A stretch of 64,000 nt of DNA from Pyrenophora tritici-repentis. Lineage: Eukaryota; Ascomycota; Dothideomycetes; Pleosporales; Pleosporaceae. The stretch is taken from NCBI RefSeq assembly GCF_003171515.1, contig NC_089390.1:1116001-1180000 (forward strand), in the 5' to 3' direction. The position numbers and the translations under genes are program-made. The notes beneath the pieces were generated by a model, which saw only the letters and a list, made by a program, of their open reading frames with translations, was not told the DNA's origin and made no database searches. Of the stretch, positions 51,810 through 63,245 are shown one piece after another. Numbering within the stretch: position 1 is the stretch's first letter; each line of letters starts with the position of its first letter.

Positions 51810-54800
51810 ATGGACGACGGTCCTCCTCCCCCGCCGCCTCCCCATGGTGCAAACCCAAAGACGACGGGAGGTAGCCATGCACCCCCTCCAGAGCCCCCAC
51901 CGAGCGGCGGTCTGCCCCCGGGCAACTACGACATCTTCGTTATACCGCCACATTCGTCGGGCGGCGGCTTCATATACCTGCCCAGCTTGGGTGTGCAGCA
52001 AAACAGCTTCATTGCAGGAGTGCTGAGCACCATAGTGAGTCTCGTGCTCTGGCAGGCTGTGGAGCCTCATGCCAAGCAATACTTTTTGATTGTGAGGCAG
52101 GGCGTGTCAACGGGTGGCAATGGTGTCATAGCGCTGGCGATGATGATGCTGGTTGCTGGCTGGGTTGTCGGTCAGACACAAGCTGGCGGCCGATTTAGTC
52201 GGAGTGGTAGATATGGGCCAGGGCCAAATAGTGGAGCGGGCGGAGCTGGTGCTGGGGCGGGTGATGGTACACAAGGCGGCGGCCCGAGCTACCAACGTGC
52301 ACCTCCACCACCGCCTCCCAATGGCGGCTTCCCCGGCGGCGCTCAAAATCACGGAGGCTGGGGCGGATATCGACAATACGGCGCCTCATCACCGCCTCCT
52401 CAAGACGACGTGCCTCCTTTCGACGAAGAGGCTGAACGAGCCGAGGAGGAGCGGAAACAAGCAGAGGAAAAGGAGAGACTGCGGAAACAGGAAGAGGAGC
52501 GCAGACGAGCCGAGGAAGCCAAGAAAAAGCAAGAAGAGGAAGAAGCTGAACGCAAGCGCGCCGAGGAGGCAGAGAAGAAGCGGAAGCACGAGGAAGAGCT
52601 CAAGAGGGCGGAGGAGGCAAAGAGGAAGGAGGACGAGGAGCGTAAGCGCGCCGAACAAGAGCGTAGGCGTGCTGAAGAAGAACGCAGACGTATCGAAGAG
52701 GAGCGCAGACTGGCCGAGGAGGCAAAGAGGCGAGTCGAGGAGAAGAGGCTGGCCGAGGAAGCCAGACAACAACGTGAGGCCGAGGAGAAGAGGAGAGCCA
52801 AGGCAGCTAGGAAGAAGCGCGAGGCCGAGGAGCAAAGGCTAGCTGAAGAAGCCAGGAAGAAGCGCGAGGCCGAGGAGCAAAGACTAGCTGAAGAAGCTAG
52901 GAAAAAGCGTGAGGCCGAAGAGCAACGACTAGCTGAGGAAGCTAGAAGGAAGCGCGAGGCCGAAGAGCAGAGACTGGCTGAAGAACGGAGATTGGCTGAA
53001 GAGGCCCGCAAGAAGCGCGAAGCTGAAGAGCAGAGACTAGCTGAAGAGGCTCGTAAGAAGCGCGAAGCCGAAGAACAGAGACTCGCCGAGGAGGCACGAA
53101 AGGCGCGTGAGGCTGAAGAGCGGAGACTCGCCGAAGAAGAGAAGAAGCGACAAGAGGAAGCCGAGCGACTACGCATAGAGGAAGAGCAACGGCAGGCTGA
53201 GGAGCAACGGCGACTGGCTGAGGAAGCCCGACTTCAGGCTGAAGCAGCGAAGAAGAAGAAAGAAGAAGAGGAACGGAGACGGGCTTGGGAGGAGCTCAAG
53301 CGGGCGGAAGAGGCACGGCAGAAGAAGCTGGCAGAGGAAAAGGCAAAGGAAGAGGCAGCCAAGCTCGCAAAGGCCAAAGCCGAAAAGGAGAAGTGGGAGC
53401 AAGCGCGTAAACGTGAGCGAGAGCAGCGTGAACGTGAGGCACGAGAACGGCTGGCCAAGGAAAAGGCCCGCAAACAGCAAGAAGCCCTCGAGAAGGAAAA
53501 GGCAGAGCGAGAGGCACGTGAAGCTGAAGCACGGGCACAGATTGAAAAGGAGATTCGTGAGAAGCTCGAGGCCGAACTCCGAGCCAAAGCTGCTGAGGAG
53601 GCTGCAAAGAGGGCTGTCGAGGAGAAGCTTGCCGCTGAGGCTGCTGCTGCCAAAGCAAAGGCTGAAGCTGAAACTGCCAAAGCAAGGGCTGAGGCTGAAG
53701 CTGCTGCTGCCAAAGCGAGGGCCGAAGCCGAAGCAGCCGCTGCAAAGGCAAAAGCAGATGCTGATCGAGCCGAGCGACTCAAGGCTGCTCGTGAACGGGC
53801 CCAGAAAGAGCGAGAGGCGCGTCTTAAGGCGGAAGCCGAGAAGATCAAGGCTGAACAGGCTGCTCGTCTCAAGGCGGAGGCCGAGAAAGTCAAAGCAGAG
53901 GCTGAGAGGATCAAGGCCGAACAAGCTGCTCGTCTCAAGGCGGAGGCGGAGAGAATCAAGGCTGAACAGGCGGCTCGTCTCAAGGCGGATGCTGAGAGAA
54001 TCAAGGCTGAACAGGCGGCTCGTCTCAAGGCGGATGCTGAGAGGATCAAGGCTGAACAAGCGGCTGCTGCTGCTGCTCCAGAGATTACAAACACCCGTCG
54101 GTCGACAACATACGGAGGCATTGGCGGGGGCGAGCGACTCGATCCTTATGCCGGTGTGCGGAATGCGACCCCAGCTTCCGTAACCTCTACACATTCTTCT
54201 CCCACCAAATCCACCGCCAACTCAAAGGCTTCATACGAGAGGCCGTCAGCGAAGTCGTATCTCGGCAGCGAAGACAATCAATCATTTACCCCTCGAACTT
54301 CCACGGCACCACCCCGCTCATCCGCCACACGTTCACACGTTTCTTCCGCGTACTCTGAATCGTCGTACGCACCCTCGGTGTCAACTACACGCACAACACC
54401 TCCAGCTTCACGCAGCGGGCCTTACTCCACAACCGACCCCAACAAGATTGTCATCAAGGCCGTATATCTCTTCAACGACCTTTTCCCAAAGCCCGTTGCA
54501 CAGCTCGTATCGAATATTGGCAAGGTAACGGACGGCTTGATCCTGAAGATCCAGTCCGAGGGTCTCTTCATTGACGACGATGTACGGGGCATTCCGCAAC
54601 GCGAGTGGGATGTCAAGGCTTGGACACTAAAGATGATCGAGGTAAGCATGTCGATTAATGGTCATGAATACTTGCTAACAAAGATAGACTGGAAAACTGC
54701 CAACCAAGAACCTCCACATTCTCCGCGCCTCGATCCGCGATGCTGACGGCAAGAAATACGTCTTCCTGATTGATGAGTCGGAAAGCTGGAAACTGGCTCT

Positions 54801-54906
54801 TGGACTACAGCGGCTCCGCAAGGGAAGTCAAGTGCGTAGTATGCAGAGCCTTCAAATGGCGCCAAACGAAATGGCTCGTGTCCTCAATGCTGTACCGCCA
54901 GTGTAG
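51810..54906 (+). CDS. Large membrane-anchored coiled-coil protein with Pro-rich N-terminus
   Basis: Two exons: 51810-54641 and 54688-54906, with a 46-bp intron (GTAAGC...CTAAC...GATAG); 1,016 residues. Residues 1-50 are Pro/Gly-rich. Two hydrophobic helices follow: FIAGVLSTIVSLVLWQAVEP (~66-85) and VIALAMMMLVAGWVVGQTQ (~104-122). After a Gly/Pro region comes a very long Ala/Glu/Lys/Arg coiled coil (~205-755) with internal 15-residue repeats: AEEARKKREAEEQRL in the first half and ERIKAEQAARLKADA near its end. A Ser/Thr-rich linker leads to a C-terminal globular domain of ~140 residues (VIKAVYLFNDLFPKPVAQLV ... YVFLIDESESWKLALGLQRL) that looks like a small beta domain, perhaps PH-like. Name and function unknown; the coiled coil makes database hits by composition unreliable. 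Confidence 0.8.
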
Positions 54907-55356
54907 AAGATGTAGAGTTTGTTGATAAAAGGGCGTTTTGTTGTGTGATTGCGATGGAATGGAATGAAACTGTACATGATGTTTGGTGCGACCCTCGGAT
55001 GTTGATGCAAGCAACGCATTCTTGAGGATGAGATGATACCCTCGTTAGATCTAGTCTTACCTCGATGGTTTATGTAAGCATCAGCGGCGGAGTTAATGAT
55101 CATTCGTTTTGACGTTTGTATTGTGAATGAGTTGATGTTGACGAATGTGCGAAAGCATTACAATATGCACCCATGGGTTCTGGCAGCAACGTTGCCTCAT
55201 GCTGACTGACCTACTGAAACAAAGCATTGTAGTCGTCTGGTCAAGAATTCACTAAAGACAGCAACGACATGTAAATAGAGAAGAGTGCAAACGAAAACTG
55301 TATAAAACAGTCATTACTACCAACACAAGAAGCTGATGAGAAGATTAGTTGCTCCA
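54907..55356. other. Intergenic between convergent genes
   Basis: 3' flanks of the coiled-coil gene and SEC39. Nothing recognised. Confidence 0.5.
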
Positions 55357-58325
55357 TCACTCGGTCACTGGCTTCGCACCTGCGATGGGTTAGTATCATC
55401 AGATCACAAAGCCCTGCTCTACTTACCCAACATCCAGCCAATGCCGGAAGCAAGTGCTCCAGTCGCGGCATTGGCTACCATGTCCCTCCTCCTAACACGC
55501 TCGTGGTCGTTCATACTGCCAGAGTCGCTGCCCTCCATACTGACACGTCTCGAGGTAGTGTCAGCTTTGGACGGAGCTTCTGCGCTTCCACGAAGAGTAG
55601 AAGCAGTCTTTGAAAACGCCGCCGCCGCACCGCGTGCTACATCAAACAGACCCATTGGTGCCTCTTCAACTGCACCTCTTCCAACCTCGCGGCGAGGCTG
55701 GACGGTAATTGTGTCGAGATTGAAAGAACCAGGAAGCTTGCGGTCAGCGGCATCGTTGAATCGCTCGTCTGCTTCAGTTTCCTGGGCGAGCAAATGCATC
55801 ATCTCAGCTTCACACTGCTGCCATACGCCCAATACCTCCTCCAGATGACTGGGCGGTGCAAGTAAGAGTGCCTGTGATAGCAATTCCATGCGTTGCTCCA
55901 GTCTTCTCAAGTCTGGCCGCGCCGCATTTCCAGCTTGAGACCATGTGTTGTAGGAGGGTGGTGAGGAGTCATAACGACCAGCCCGGAGAGCAGCCCGCCA
56001 GGCCACATCTTCTGCGTCATCTTCGTGGTTTTCGGCATGCGCAGAGCCAAAAGAGAAGAGCTGGAATGATGCTGACGGTGTGGGTATTGGTGTAGATGGC
56101 GTCAGTCGGTTGACAACATACGAGTACGCAGTTTCAAAATCATCCTCTTCTAGTGCAGCCTGAATGGCCATGCCAATGACTCGTCGTTCCGCAGCTGCCT
56201 TCTTTCGCTCAATCGTGGAGGGGTCTAGTTGCACGCTTCCTGCTTCCTCGTCCATGATGGTCGATGGCGTTGCAACCACAAGATTCTGTCCAATGGAAAC
56301 CAAGTCGTCCAGCTTTGTATAGCTGCCGCTGTTCTGTGATAGCAGCTTTCGGACTAGGGATAGCGGATTTGAGCTGACTCTGATATTGACCGGCTGGAAG
56401 GGTACGCCGTGTTGTAGTATGAGCGAATAAAAAGACATGGCATGGGTTGCTGCCAGTAGAGCCTGAAAACGTCGAAAACGTGAAGAAGAAGGAAAGTGAG
56501 GGGCAAAGGCGGCGATGAGATCAGAGGCACGCTTCATACCACCCCTATTGCGGTTGCCGTTGCTTGCATTATCGTAGTGGTGCATTGCTGAAGCGAGCAC
56601 AACCTGTTCCACATCAGAGGAGAGAAGCGGTTGCTGGCCAAAGGGGGGCTTGATATAAAGCTCTATAGCGAGGGGAAAGTGGTTGCTCTCGAGTAGTGCT
56701 TTCAAAACTTCAGTCTCCACAGTCTTGCTATCTAGCATGCCAAAGATACCCTGGGCTTTGCGGTCCTCGTCATGATAGTCGGTACCCCAGTTCCACAGCC
56801 ACCGTAGCTTAGCCCGTATGGTCCCCCATTCGTTACTGCTTTTCTTCGAGCCGCTGTTGAGTGTGTGAAGTATCTTTTGCAGTAGAGAGAGTTGCTCTGA
56901 GTAGTCGTCATGTAGCGACATCTCGGCAACATCCCGCATCGATACAGGGTGTTGCAAGGTTGATAAAACACACGAGGAGAACATGATCAGCTCCAGGACG
57001 CGAAATGCTTCAGGTCCGGGCTCTGTGATGGCGTTGCCGGGTTCCAGCAGTCGGTCTTCCCGGAGTAAGGCAGTCGTCGAGTCATGCAACACAGGGTCCT
57101 TTAGGTCGTACGCTGGTAGTTGATCTACACCAATGCTCAGGTCTGGCGGGGGGTCGTAGTTGAGCAGAGTGCATATCCGCCCTAGGAGTAGATGTGCCGT
57201 CTGTAATGTACCCACATCGCTCTTGTCCACCATGTAGAGACACGCAAGGGCTGTGCGTGCGTACTTCATTTCAAGCTGGCGCTGCTGATCATCGTCGACA
57301 AAGTCTCGTCCTTCTTCGTAACCACCAAGATCCATGTCCTCCGGGCCATCCCAATCAGACATGGCTGCAGTAACAAGCGCCAGGTGTTCCTTTGACATGT
57401 GTAGTAGCCATTGAAACAGACAGTCCCAGTCATCTATTTCGTGTTCCTCTTGTGCGATTGACGCCCTTCGACCCTCACTTGTAGTTCTCCGCCTCTTGCG
57501 ATCATTAGCTCCGCATAGCCACGGCGCCACGACGCCCTTGAGGTCCCGCGCTGCATGTTGTACATCCGTCCCATTCGCATTGCGCACATTCGAAAGCTGG
57601 TAGTCGATGGCGTGCTGTCCCTTGAGTGCCGCAAACTCGTCGAGAGAGAAGGCAGGGCTTTGCGGATAGTATTCGTAACTGAGACGGAGGAGCGGGAGGA
57701 CGGTCGATATAAACCACGTGCGCAGGTATTCGGAGTGGCCGAGGAAGGGAACAATCAGCTGTGGGGCGAGATCTAGAAGACCGGTCTGAGCGTCGATGCG
57801 GTGGGCGCGGTGGACGAGGAAATGGGTAAAGATATCCACTTCGCTCGCTGCTGCATAGAGAGGATGTATCACAGGTATGAGACCTAAAGCGTTTCTTTTC
57901 TTCTTTGCCCGTGAATTCGAGAGCTGTTCTACCGACCCTACGTCTAGCGATTCGGCGGGGTTCTCTCCAGGATATCGTGAGCCATTCGCCAAGTCCTGGA
58001 GATAGTCGCAATACAAAGACGGGTCTTTTTCTTCCGGGAGATAGTTCAAGAGTATGCTGAGGGTAAGTTCAAGTGGCAGATCGCTGTCGCGTAGTGCTGT
58101 TAATGCGCGCAACGCTGTGATGTTGGACTCGGTTGCATATTGTACGGCGAGGAGAACGCAATGCGCCTCGGAGAGTTTAGAGAGCCTCTGTAGGGCTGCC
58201 ATATCGGGTAGTACTGGAGTTATCGGTATTGGCGCACTTCCATGGCTGGCGTTGGATGTAAAGGACACGCCCGCAACCAAGTTCGCTACGTCAACTGCCA
58301 AGCCCCACCTCGGGGGTCCGCTCAT
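55357..58325 (-). CDS. SEC39: Sec39-domain protein, Dsl1 tethering complex subunit
   Basis: Two exons: 58325-55427 and 55379-55357, with a 47-bp intron (GTAAGT...CTAAC...TCGCAG) near the end; 973 residues. The last exon codes only for AKPVTE. The protein is all-helical and matches the Sec39 layout: LSKLSEAHCVLLAVQYATES at the N-terminus, then LPLELTLSILLNYLPEE, FLVHRAHRIDAQTGLLDLAP, VLELIMFSSCVLSTLQHPV, LLESNHFPLAIELYI, VEQVVLASAMHHYDNASNGN (typical of the domain) and MAIQAALEEDDFETAYSYVV. The family (Sec39 in yeast, NBAS in animals) tethers Golgi-derived COPI vesicles at the ER. The C-terminal Gly/Ala segment MVANAATGALASGIGWMLG is a possible amphipathic membrane-contact helix. The start at 58325 is the first ATG. 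Confidence 0.85.
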
Positions 58326-58653
58326 GCCAAGTCGCTGATACCTTTACATCATAGCTGAATTATCTACGACATTTTGAATGTGAGTTCATTTAGCAAAACT
58401 GGCGTTGTATATTGCATGTAAATTTGTCACTCGTAGTTTGGACAACATTTACGAGCTGCTCTGTATCTGCCATCCCTTTGGCGTCACATACTAGATTGCG
58501 ACACTGTGAATACCAGCCGGAACAACTCCATAGGGAGTCTAATACGTAAGCTAGCTAGTCGTTGCACTTCCTTTCAGCCGTCGGATGCGGGGTGATGACC
58601 GGAGTATAGGACTAACATTGCAGCTTCACTGACACAACGAACATCGCAGCAAG
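58326..58653. promoter_or_regulatory. Divergent promoter region of SEC39 and the NmrA-like gene
   Basis: 328 bp between two divergent ATGs; both promoters must lie here. No named motif seen. Confidence 0.45.
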
Positions 58654-59656
58654 ATGGCGATAGAGAAGGTTGTGATACTAGGCGTAAGTAATATCAATAA
58701 CAAACCTAAACAAACTAACAAGATAGAACTGGGAGCTTTGCCTTACCATAATCGCCGCCCTCTTACCATCCAAAGCACAGTCTACAGTGCCCCAATATCA
58801 CATCACCGTGCTCACCTACCCCTCACAAACACTCAGCCTGCCGTCTCATGTCTCTGCTTCCGATGTGGTTCACAAAAAATCAGACTTCTCAACTGCTTCT
58901 TTGCTAGGTGCTTTTTCAGGACAAGACATCATCATCAGTACCATGTCCGGTGGAGACTCAGACTTGCAAATCCGTATTGTCGACGCCGCAGTGGCTGCCG
59001 GTGTCAAACGGTTCATACCTGATGAGTTTGGTCATGATACGCTAAACAGGAGCATACAAACCCGTATACCAAAGTATGCCGGACGAGCCACGGTTATCGA
59101 CTACCTTCAGCACATGTCGAAATCTTTTGAATGGACTGCCATCGCTACAGGGTACACGCTGGATACCAACCTTGTCAGTGGCAACATGGGCCTCGACATG
59201 GAGTGGTACAGCGCTACTATCCACGGTATTGGCACAGAGCAGTTCGCGGCGTCCAGCCTGGAGAAGGTGGGAAGCGTCGTAGCCTGCACAATCAATCATT
59301 GGGACGAGGTCAAGAACCAGTACATCTACGCTGCCGGTGTTATCACATCCACTAACGAAGTCTTGAGATCTGCCGAGAAGGCTACCGGCCGTACTTTTAC
59401 CGTCGGCCATTACAATGTAGAAGAGTCCATCTTGGAAGGGCAGCAAAGAATCGAAAGAGGCTACCCCGACTCCGGCATGTTCCTTCTCGAACGAAGCATC
59501 CTGTACGACGAGCAAGTGAATGCCTCAATGCCATTCAAAACCCAAAGCATGAATGAGAAACTTGGCCTTTCACCAGAATCCGTCGAAGCCATTGTCGAAA
59601 AGGCGTACCATGACATGAAGCACCGTGGCAAGTCCGGCTGCGCATGTTCAACATGA
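58654..59656 (+). CDS. NmrA/isoflavone-reductase-like NAD(P)-binding protein
   Basis: Two exons: 58654-58683 (ten codons) and 58727-59656, with a 43-bp intron (GTAAGT...CTAAC...GATAG); 319 residues. Features of the family: N-terminal strand IEKVVILG, then VPQYHITVLTYPSQTL, SDFSTASLLGAFSGQDIIIS, LQIRIVDAAVAAGVKRFIPD followed by EFGHD (the highly conserved R-F-I/L-P-S/D-E-F-G motif), FEWTAIATGYTLDTNLV and ATGRTFTVGHYNVEESILEG. The first loop after ILG reads NWELCL, not the usual Gly-x-x-Gly-x-x-Gly, so cofactor binding may be altered; an unusual splice choice is the alternative. The C-terminus is Cys-rich (GKSGCACST). Probably a cytosolic oxidoreductase or redox sensor; substrate unknown. Confidence 0.8.
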
Positions 59657-60912
59657 TCTCCACACCCCACAATCCGGCCATCATGCACTACGGCACTCAC
59701 GACTCATATACCGAAGCCTTAATCTTGGGTTGGGTCTACTCGCATCAGTTTCCCCAAATCCAGATTCTCATCTGCATGACCCAGATCCTCTAATGTGAAT
59801 CACCCGTACTTCCAGAACGGGCGAACGGTCCCTTCATTACCCATATACCGATCACAAATATGATGTGCATACGCTCCACTGTAGATCCCGCTCCGCTGCC
59901 CGGACCCTTTGATTCCCTCTCAGCCTCAGAATACGACAATGGTGTCCCCTTCGCAATGCCTGCCAGCGTAGCAAGTCAAATCATGCTGAATAGGCCGGCT
60001 TGTGTTGTGACATTCAACCCATAGACTGTACAACGAAAAAGCCAACGCTCCGGAAGAACAAAGTCCAAATCTTGTCTTTTGTGGTGCCGTCTCGGTTATC
60101 GAAAACAAGTCTTTCTTCCTTCCTTCCCAGTTTCATGGAATTCCATCTGTCAAAGACATCAACACTATAAAAATCACATGCGCTCGACCACCGTCCCACA
60201 ACCAGAACCGCCATTGGTGTGCCATATGCCCGGTGTACCCTACTGTCTCGTGCACGCTGTGTTTCAGCAGGATCGTTTGGTATCAGATCCTCCAGCCCGA
60301 AACTTGAGGCTGTGTAACATAGGTGAGGCGTTTGCGTTTGACAACTGTGAGGCTGTCTGACCACTTCTCTGGGATCTGGCCGTTTGTGGGTTGCGGCTGA
60401 GTGCATGTGGGCCGCATGGGCCGTGCGTTCGGTCCGCTACCAACGTTGACGCATGCCCCTTTGTGGTGTCATCGATTGAACTAGTCTTGAACGCTTTAGA
60501 TTCGGGCGCGAGTCTATAAACAGTAACCTAAAAAATCTACCTACGTGGCAGTATGCTTGCTGGGAATCCGTAGAGGAGCTCGAGACAGATGTAAACAAAA
60601 AGACTAATCCTACTAAATGCTGGAAGTCGTGACTTCGTGATGCCGCATTCGCCCAGGATATGGCATGCAGCAACGCAAATCGCTGTAAGATGACGCTGGA
60701 AACAAGAACGCTCAGAAAACTGGGATGCGCACATAGACGCTTGCGATTGATGTCATAGAAGACAAGATTAGAAGACAGAGCGATAGAAAAATGCATACCC
60801 ATCCACCAAGGTAACCCGTTAATGCTACCCAATGCACCACTCAATGCGATTTGGAAGAGCATGTGGTCGCACACTAGCGATTGGTCAAGTTCATGTGGGT
60901 TATTACGTCAAC
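59657..60912. other. Intergenic between convergent genes
   Basis: 3' flanks of the NmrA-like gene and the Rua1-type gene. Open frames here (for example 60437-60874 minus) have no domain and look like chance. Confidence 0.5.
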
Positions 60913-63245
60913 TCATATCATGCTCGCTATCGAATTCAACGCCGTCGTCGTCGACCGTATACCCACGAGTTCTGGTTCGCTGACCTGGTGCGCGAGGTTG
61001 GGCGAGTACGAGTGACCAGAGAAGCTTGATAGACTCTGGAGCGGCGTCGTGAACATGCCGACGACGGGCTCGTGTCTGTCATGCACTTCGGAAAAAGACG
61101 AGGCGGTGGGCGTGCGAAGCGAGTGCATCGTGGGGGTTGCTGAACTCGGCGTCGGGTACGACGAACTATTTGGGTAGTATGGGGTGTTGACTTGCGGTGT
61201 CGATGTGGGTGTGGAGTTCTGCAACGGCGTCGAGGACGGCCCGCCTTGCATGTAGTGCAGAGAGGAACTGCCCGGTATCGGCGTGGGGGTGGAATGACGG
61301 TGAGAGGGTGCGTCTGGCTGCGAGACGTCCTGCTTGATAGGGTACGAGGACGATGTGGCCGAGACTGATGATGCTGCGCGGACGCGCCCGGCTTGTGTTT
61401 CACGACGGCGCTTAGGGCCATCTTTGACTTTTGGGTGTGTGTGACACTGCGTATACGTTAGCATGCTCGAGCTCGTGGTACTACCATGACAGCTGGAGAT
61501 GCGACCGTCTAGAGCCCATGGAATGTGGAGGACGACTTACCTTGTATGCATGTCGGAACCATGTAGTTCCCTTCTTCTTGTTACTGACCAATGCGATCCA
61601 TTCACCGCAGCTTCCACAGAGACCTTCCCATACATCGAGGTTGCCTTCGGTCCGACGGGTATCCTGCGGGCCCTGGAAGGCAGCGCCTGTGGCTGCGCTA
61701 ACGCCATGTGTGAATGACTTGTCGTACCAAAACGCACTGTTCTTGAGCACCAGCCAGCGACCGGGCTTGCAGAGGCCACACCAGCCCTCGCGCTTGTTTC
61801 CGTGCCCACGGACCCAACGCGGGGTGTAGAGATCGCCGACAAAGCGAAGGTCTTGCTCGTGCGGGATGAGGTCAGGATCCGAGGGGTTCATGTCAGACTC
61901 TGGGGGGTTCAGCGCCTCCTCGTGCAGGGAAGAGTATAGATCCGGGGGGTCAGAGAGATCGGCAAAGTGGGATGAGCAGCCTCCGTGGCGGTCTGCGTTG
62001 CTTTGGAGTAGACGGAAGAGTCCCTGCGAGGGGAGAGGTCGCGGCACTTCGAGGTGGTACTGCGGCTGCTCTTGATGCGAGAAGTACTGGGGGTTGCTCT
62101 GGTGTTGAGGGGCCGTTTGTGAGTAGAGAACGTTTTGCGGGCTGAGTCCAAAGTTGTTGTACGCGCTGGGAGGGTAGGTCGGCATGGAGTGATGCGGGTT
62201 CATCCGAGGTCCGTAGGGAGCATAGCGATCCGACACTTGTGACATGGGACGTGTGTTGGTGGGTGTCGATGTCGGTGCATGGCCGGTAGACCACCTCTTG
62301 AAGCGACTGCTGCTGTCGAGTGAGTACGGTGATGAGCGGACATTGTTGTGCGGTGTTGGGGATGCGCGGGAACGACTTCCACCTCGAACAACGCCGTCGT
62401 ACTGGGAGCGACGCGGCGAGGCAAGGGGAGATAGAAGGTGACTTGCGGTGGGCTCAGTGTGGCTCCAGGAATCATACTCTGATGCATACGGAACTGGTTC
62501 TTGAGAACCCATCTCCTCGTAGGGTGCAGACTCTGGGAGCACGCCTCCGGTGCTGGACATAGAAAAGGAAGATTCAGACAGTCGGCGAGTGGCATGGGGA
62601 TTGTAGTTTTGCATGTTGTCCGGTTCCTGTTGAGTCATGCCGTGGTACTGGCGTAGGTCTATAATAGGAGTGTTCTCGTCGTGGGCCATCATGCCGTGGC
62701 TAAAGTCTGTCACATCCGAGTCCAGAGAAGGAAACTGCTCGAGCTCTTCACATACTTTCTGGCCCCAAGGACCTGTACTGGTTAGCATTGAACATGTGCT
62801 GCTCGATGAGGGGCTTACTCGTGTCGATGACGCCAGGGAAGTAGTTTGTCGTTGCGAGCGACTGAGGGGTAGACATGCTATTGCTGTAGGCGGCGCTGCT
62901 TGATACCGACGGTTGAGATGTGTTGACATCTGTTCTCGCCATTAGGTGCCCCACGTTCTCCCTGTTGCCTCCAGCACCCTGCGCATAGTACGGAGCGTGG
63001 GTCTGTGGCACCGCCCACGTGGGCTGCGGCGGTGACTGTCTCGACATGTGCTGGAGGTTCTGCTGCTGTTGCTGCGGGAGATTGCCGTATGAATACATCA
63101 TTTGGGTCCCCGGTGTGGGAGAGGAGTGTCCCATAGCATACTGTCTATTAGGCGATGACCGGTACCTATAAAGCCGGTCAGTCGGCTGGACACAATCGGC
63201 GGCCGGGGTCACTGGAGCTTACTGTTGAACCGCATTGAATTCCAT
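60913..63245 (-). CDS. Rua1/Meu26-type transcription regulator
   Basis: Four coding exons: 63245-63223, 63165-62819, 62772-61541, 61446-60913; 711 residues. Introns are 57, 46 and 94 bp, all GT-AG and in frame; the first exon codes for MEFNAVQ and part of a Gln. The N-terminal ~430 residues are disordered and rich in Ser/Pro/Gln/Tyr (GNLPQQQQQNLQHMSRQSPP). The conserved Rua1 C-terminal domain follows: DLYTPRWVRGHGNKREGWCG, LCKPGRWLVLKNSAFWYDKS, FTHGVSAATGAAFQGPQD, WEGLCGSCGEWIALVSNKKK and TTWFRHAYKCHTHP. Its Cys/His pairs (C-x2-C, C-x2-C, Cys-His-x-His) suggest a zinc fold. RUA1 in Ustilago regulates ustilagic acid genes and Meu26 in fission yeast is induced in meiosis; the target here is unknown. 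The basic PKRRRE stretch after the domain fits a nuclear signal. Confidence 0.82.

Noticed and set aside
52389..54194. Long minus-strand frames opposite the coiled-coil gene
   Set aside because: Ser/Leu/Cys-rich antisense of a repetitive Glu/Lys/Ala coding strand.
60437..60874. Minus-strand frame of 145 codons in the 3' flank
   Set aside because: No domain or coding composition; lies in the expected 3' UTR region between convergent genes.
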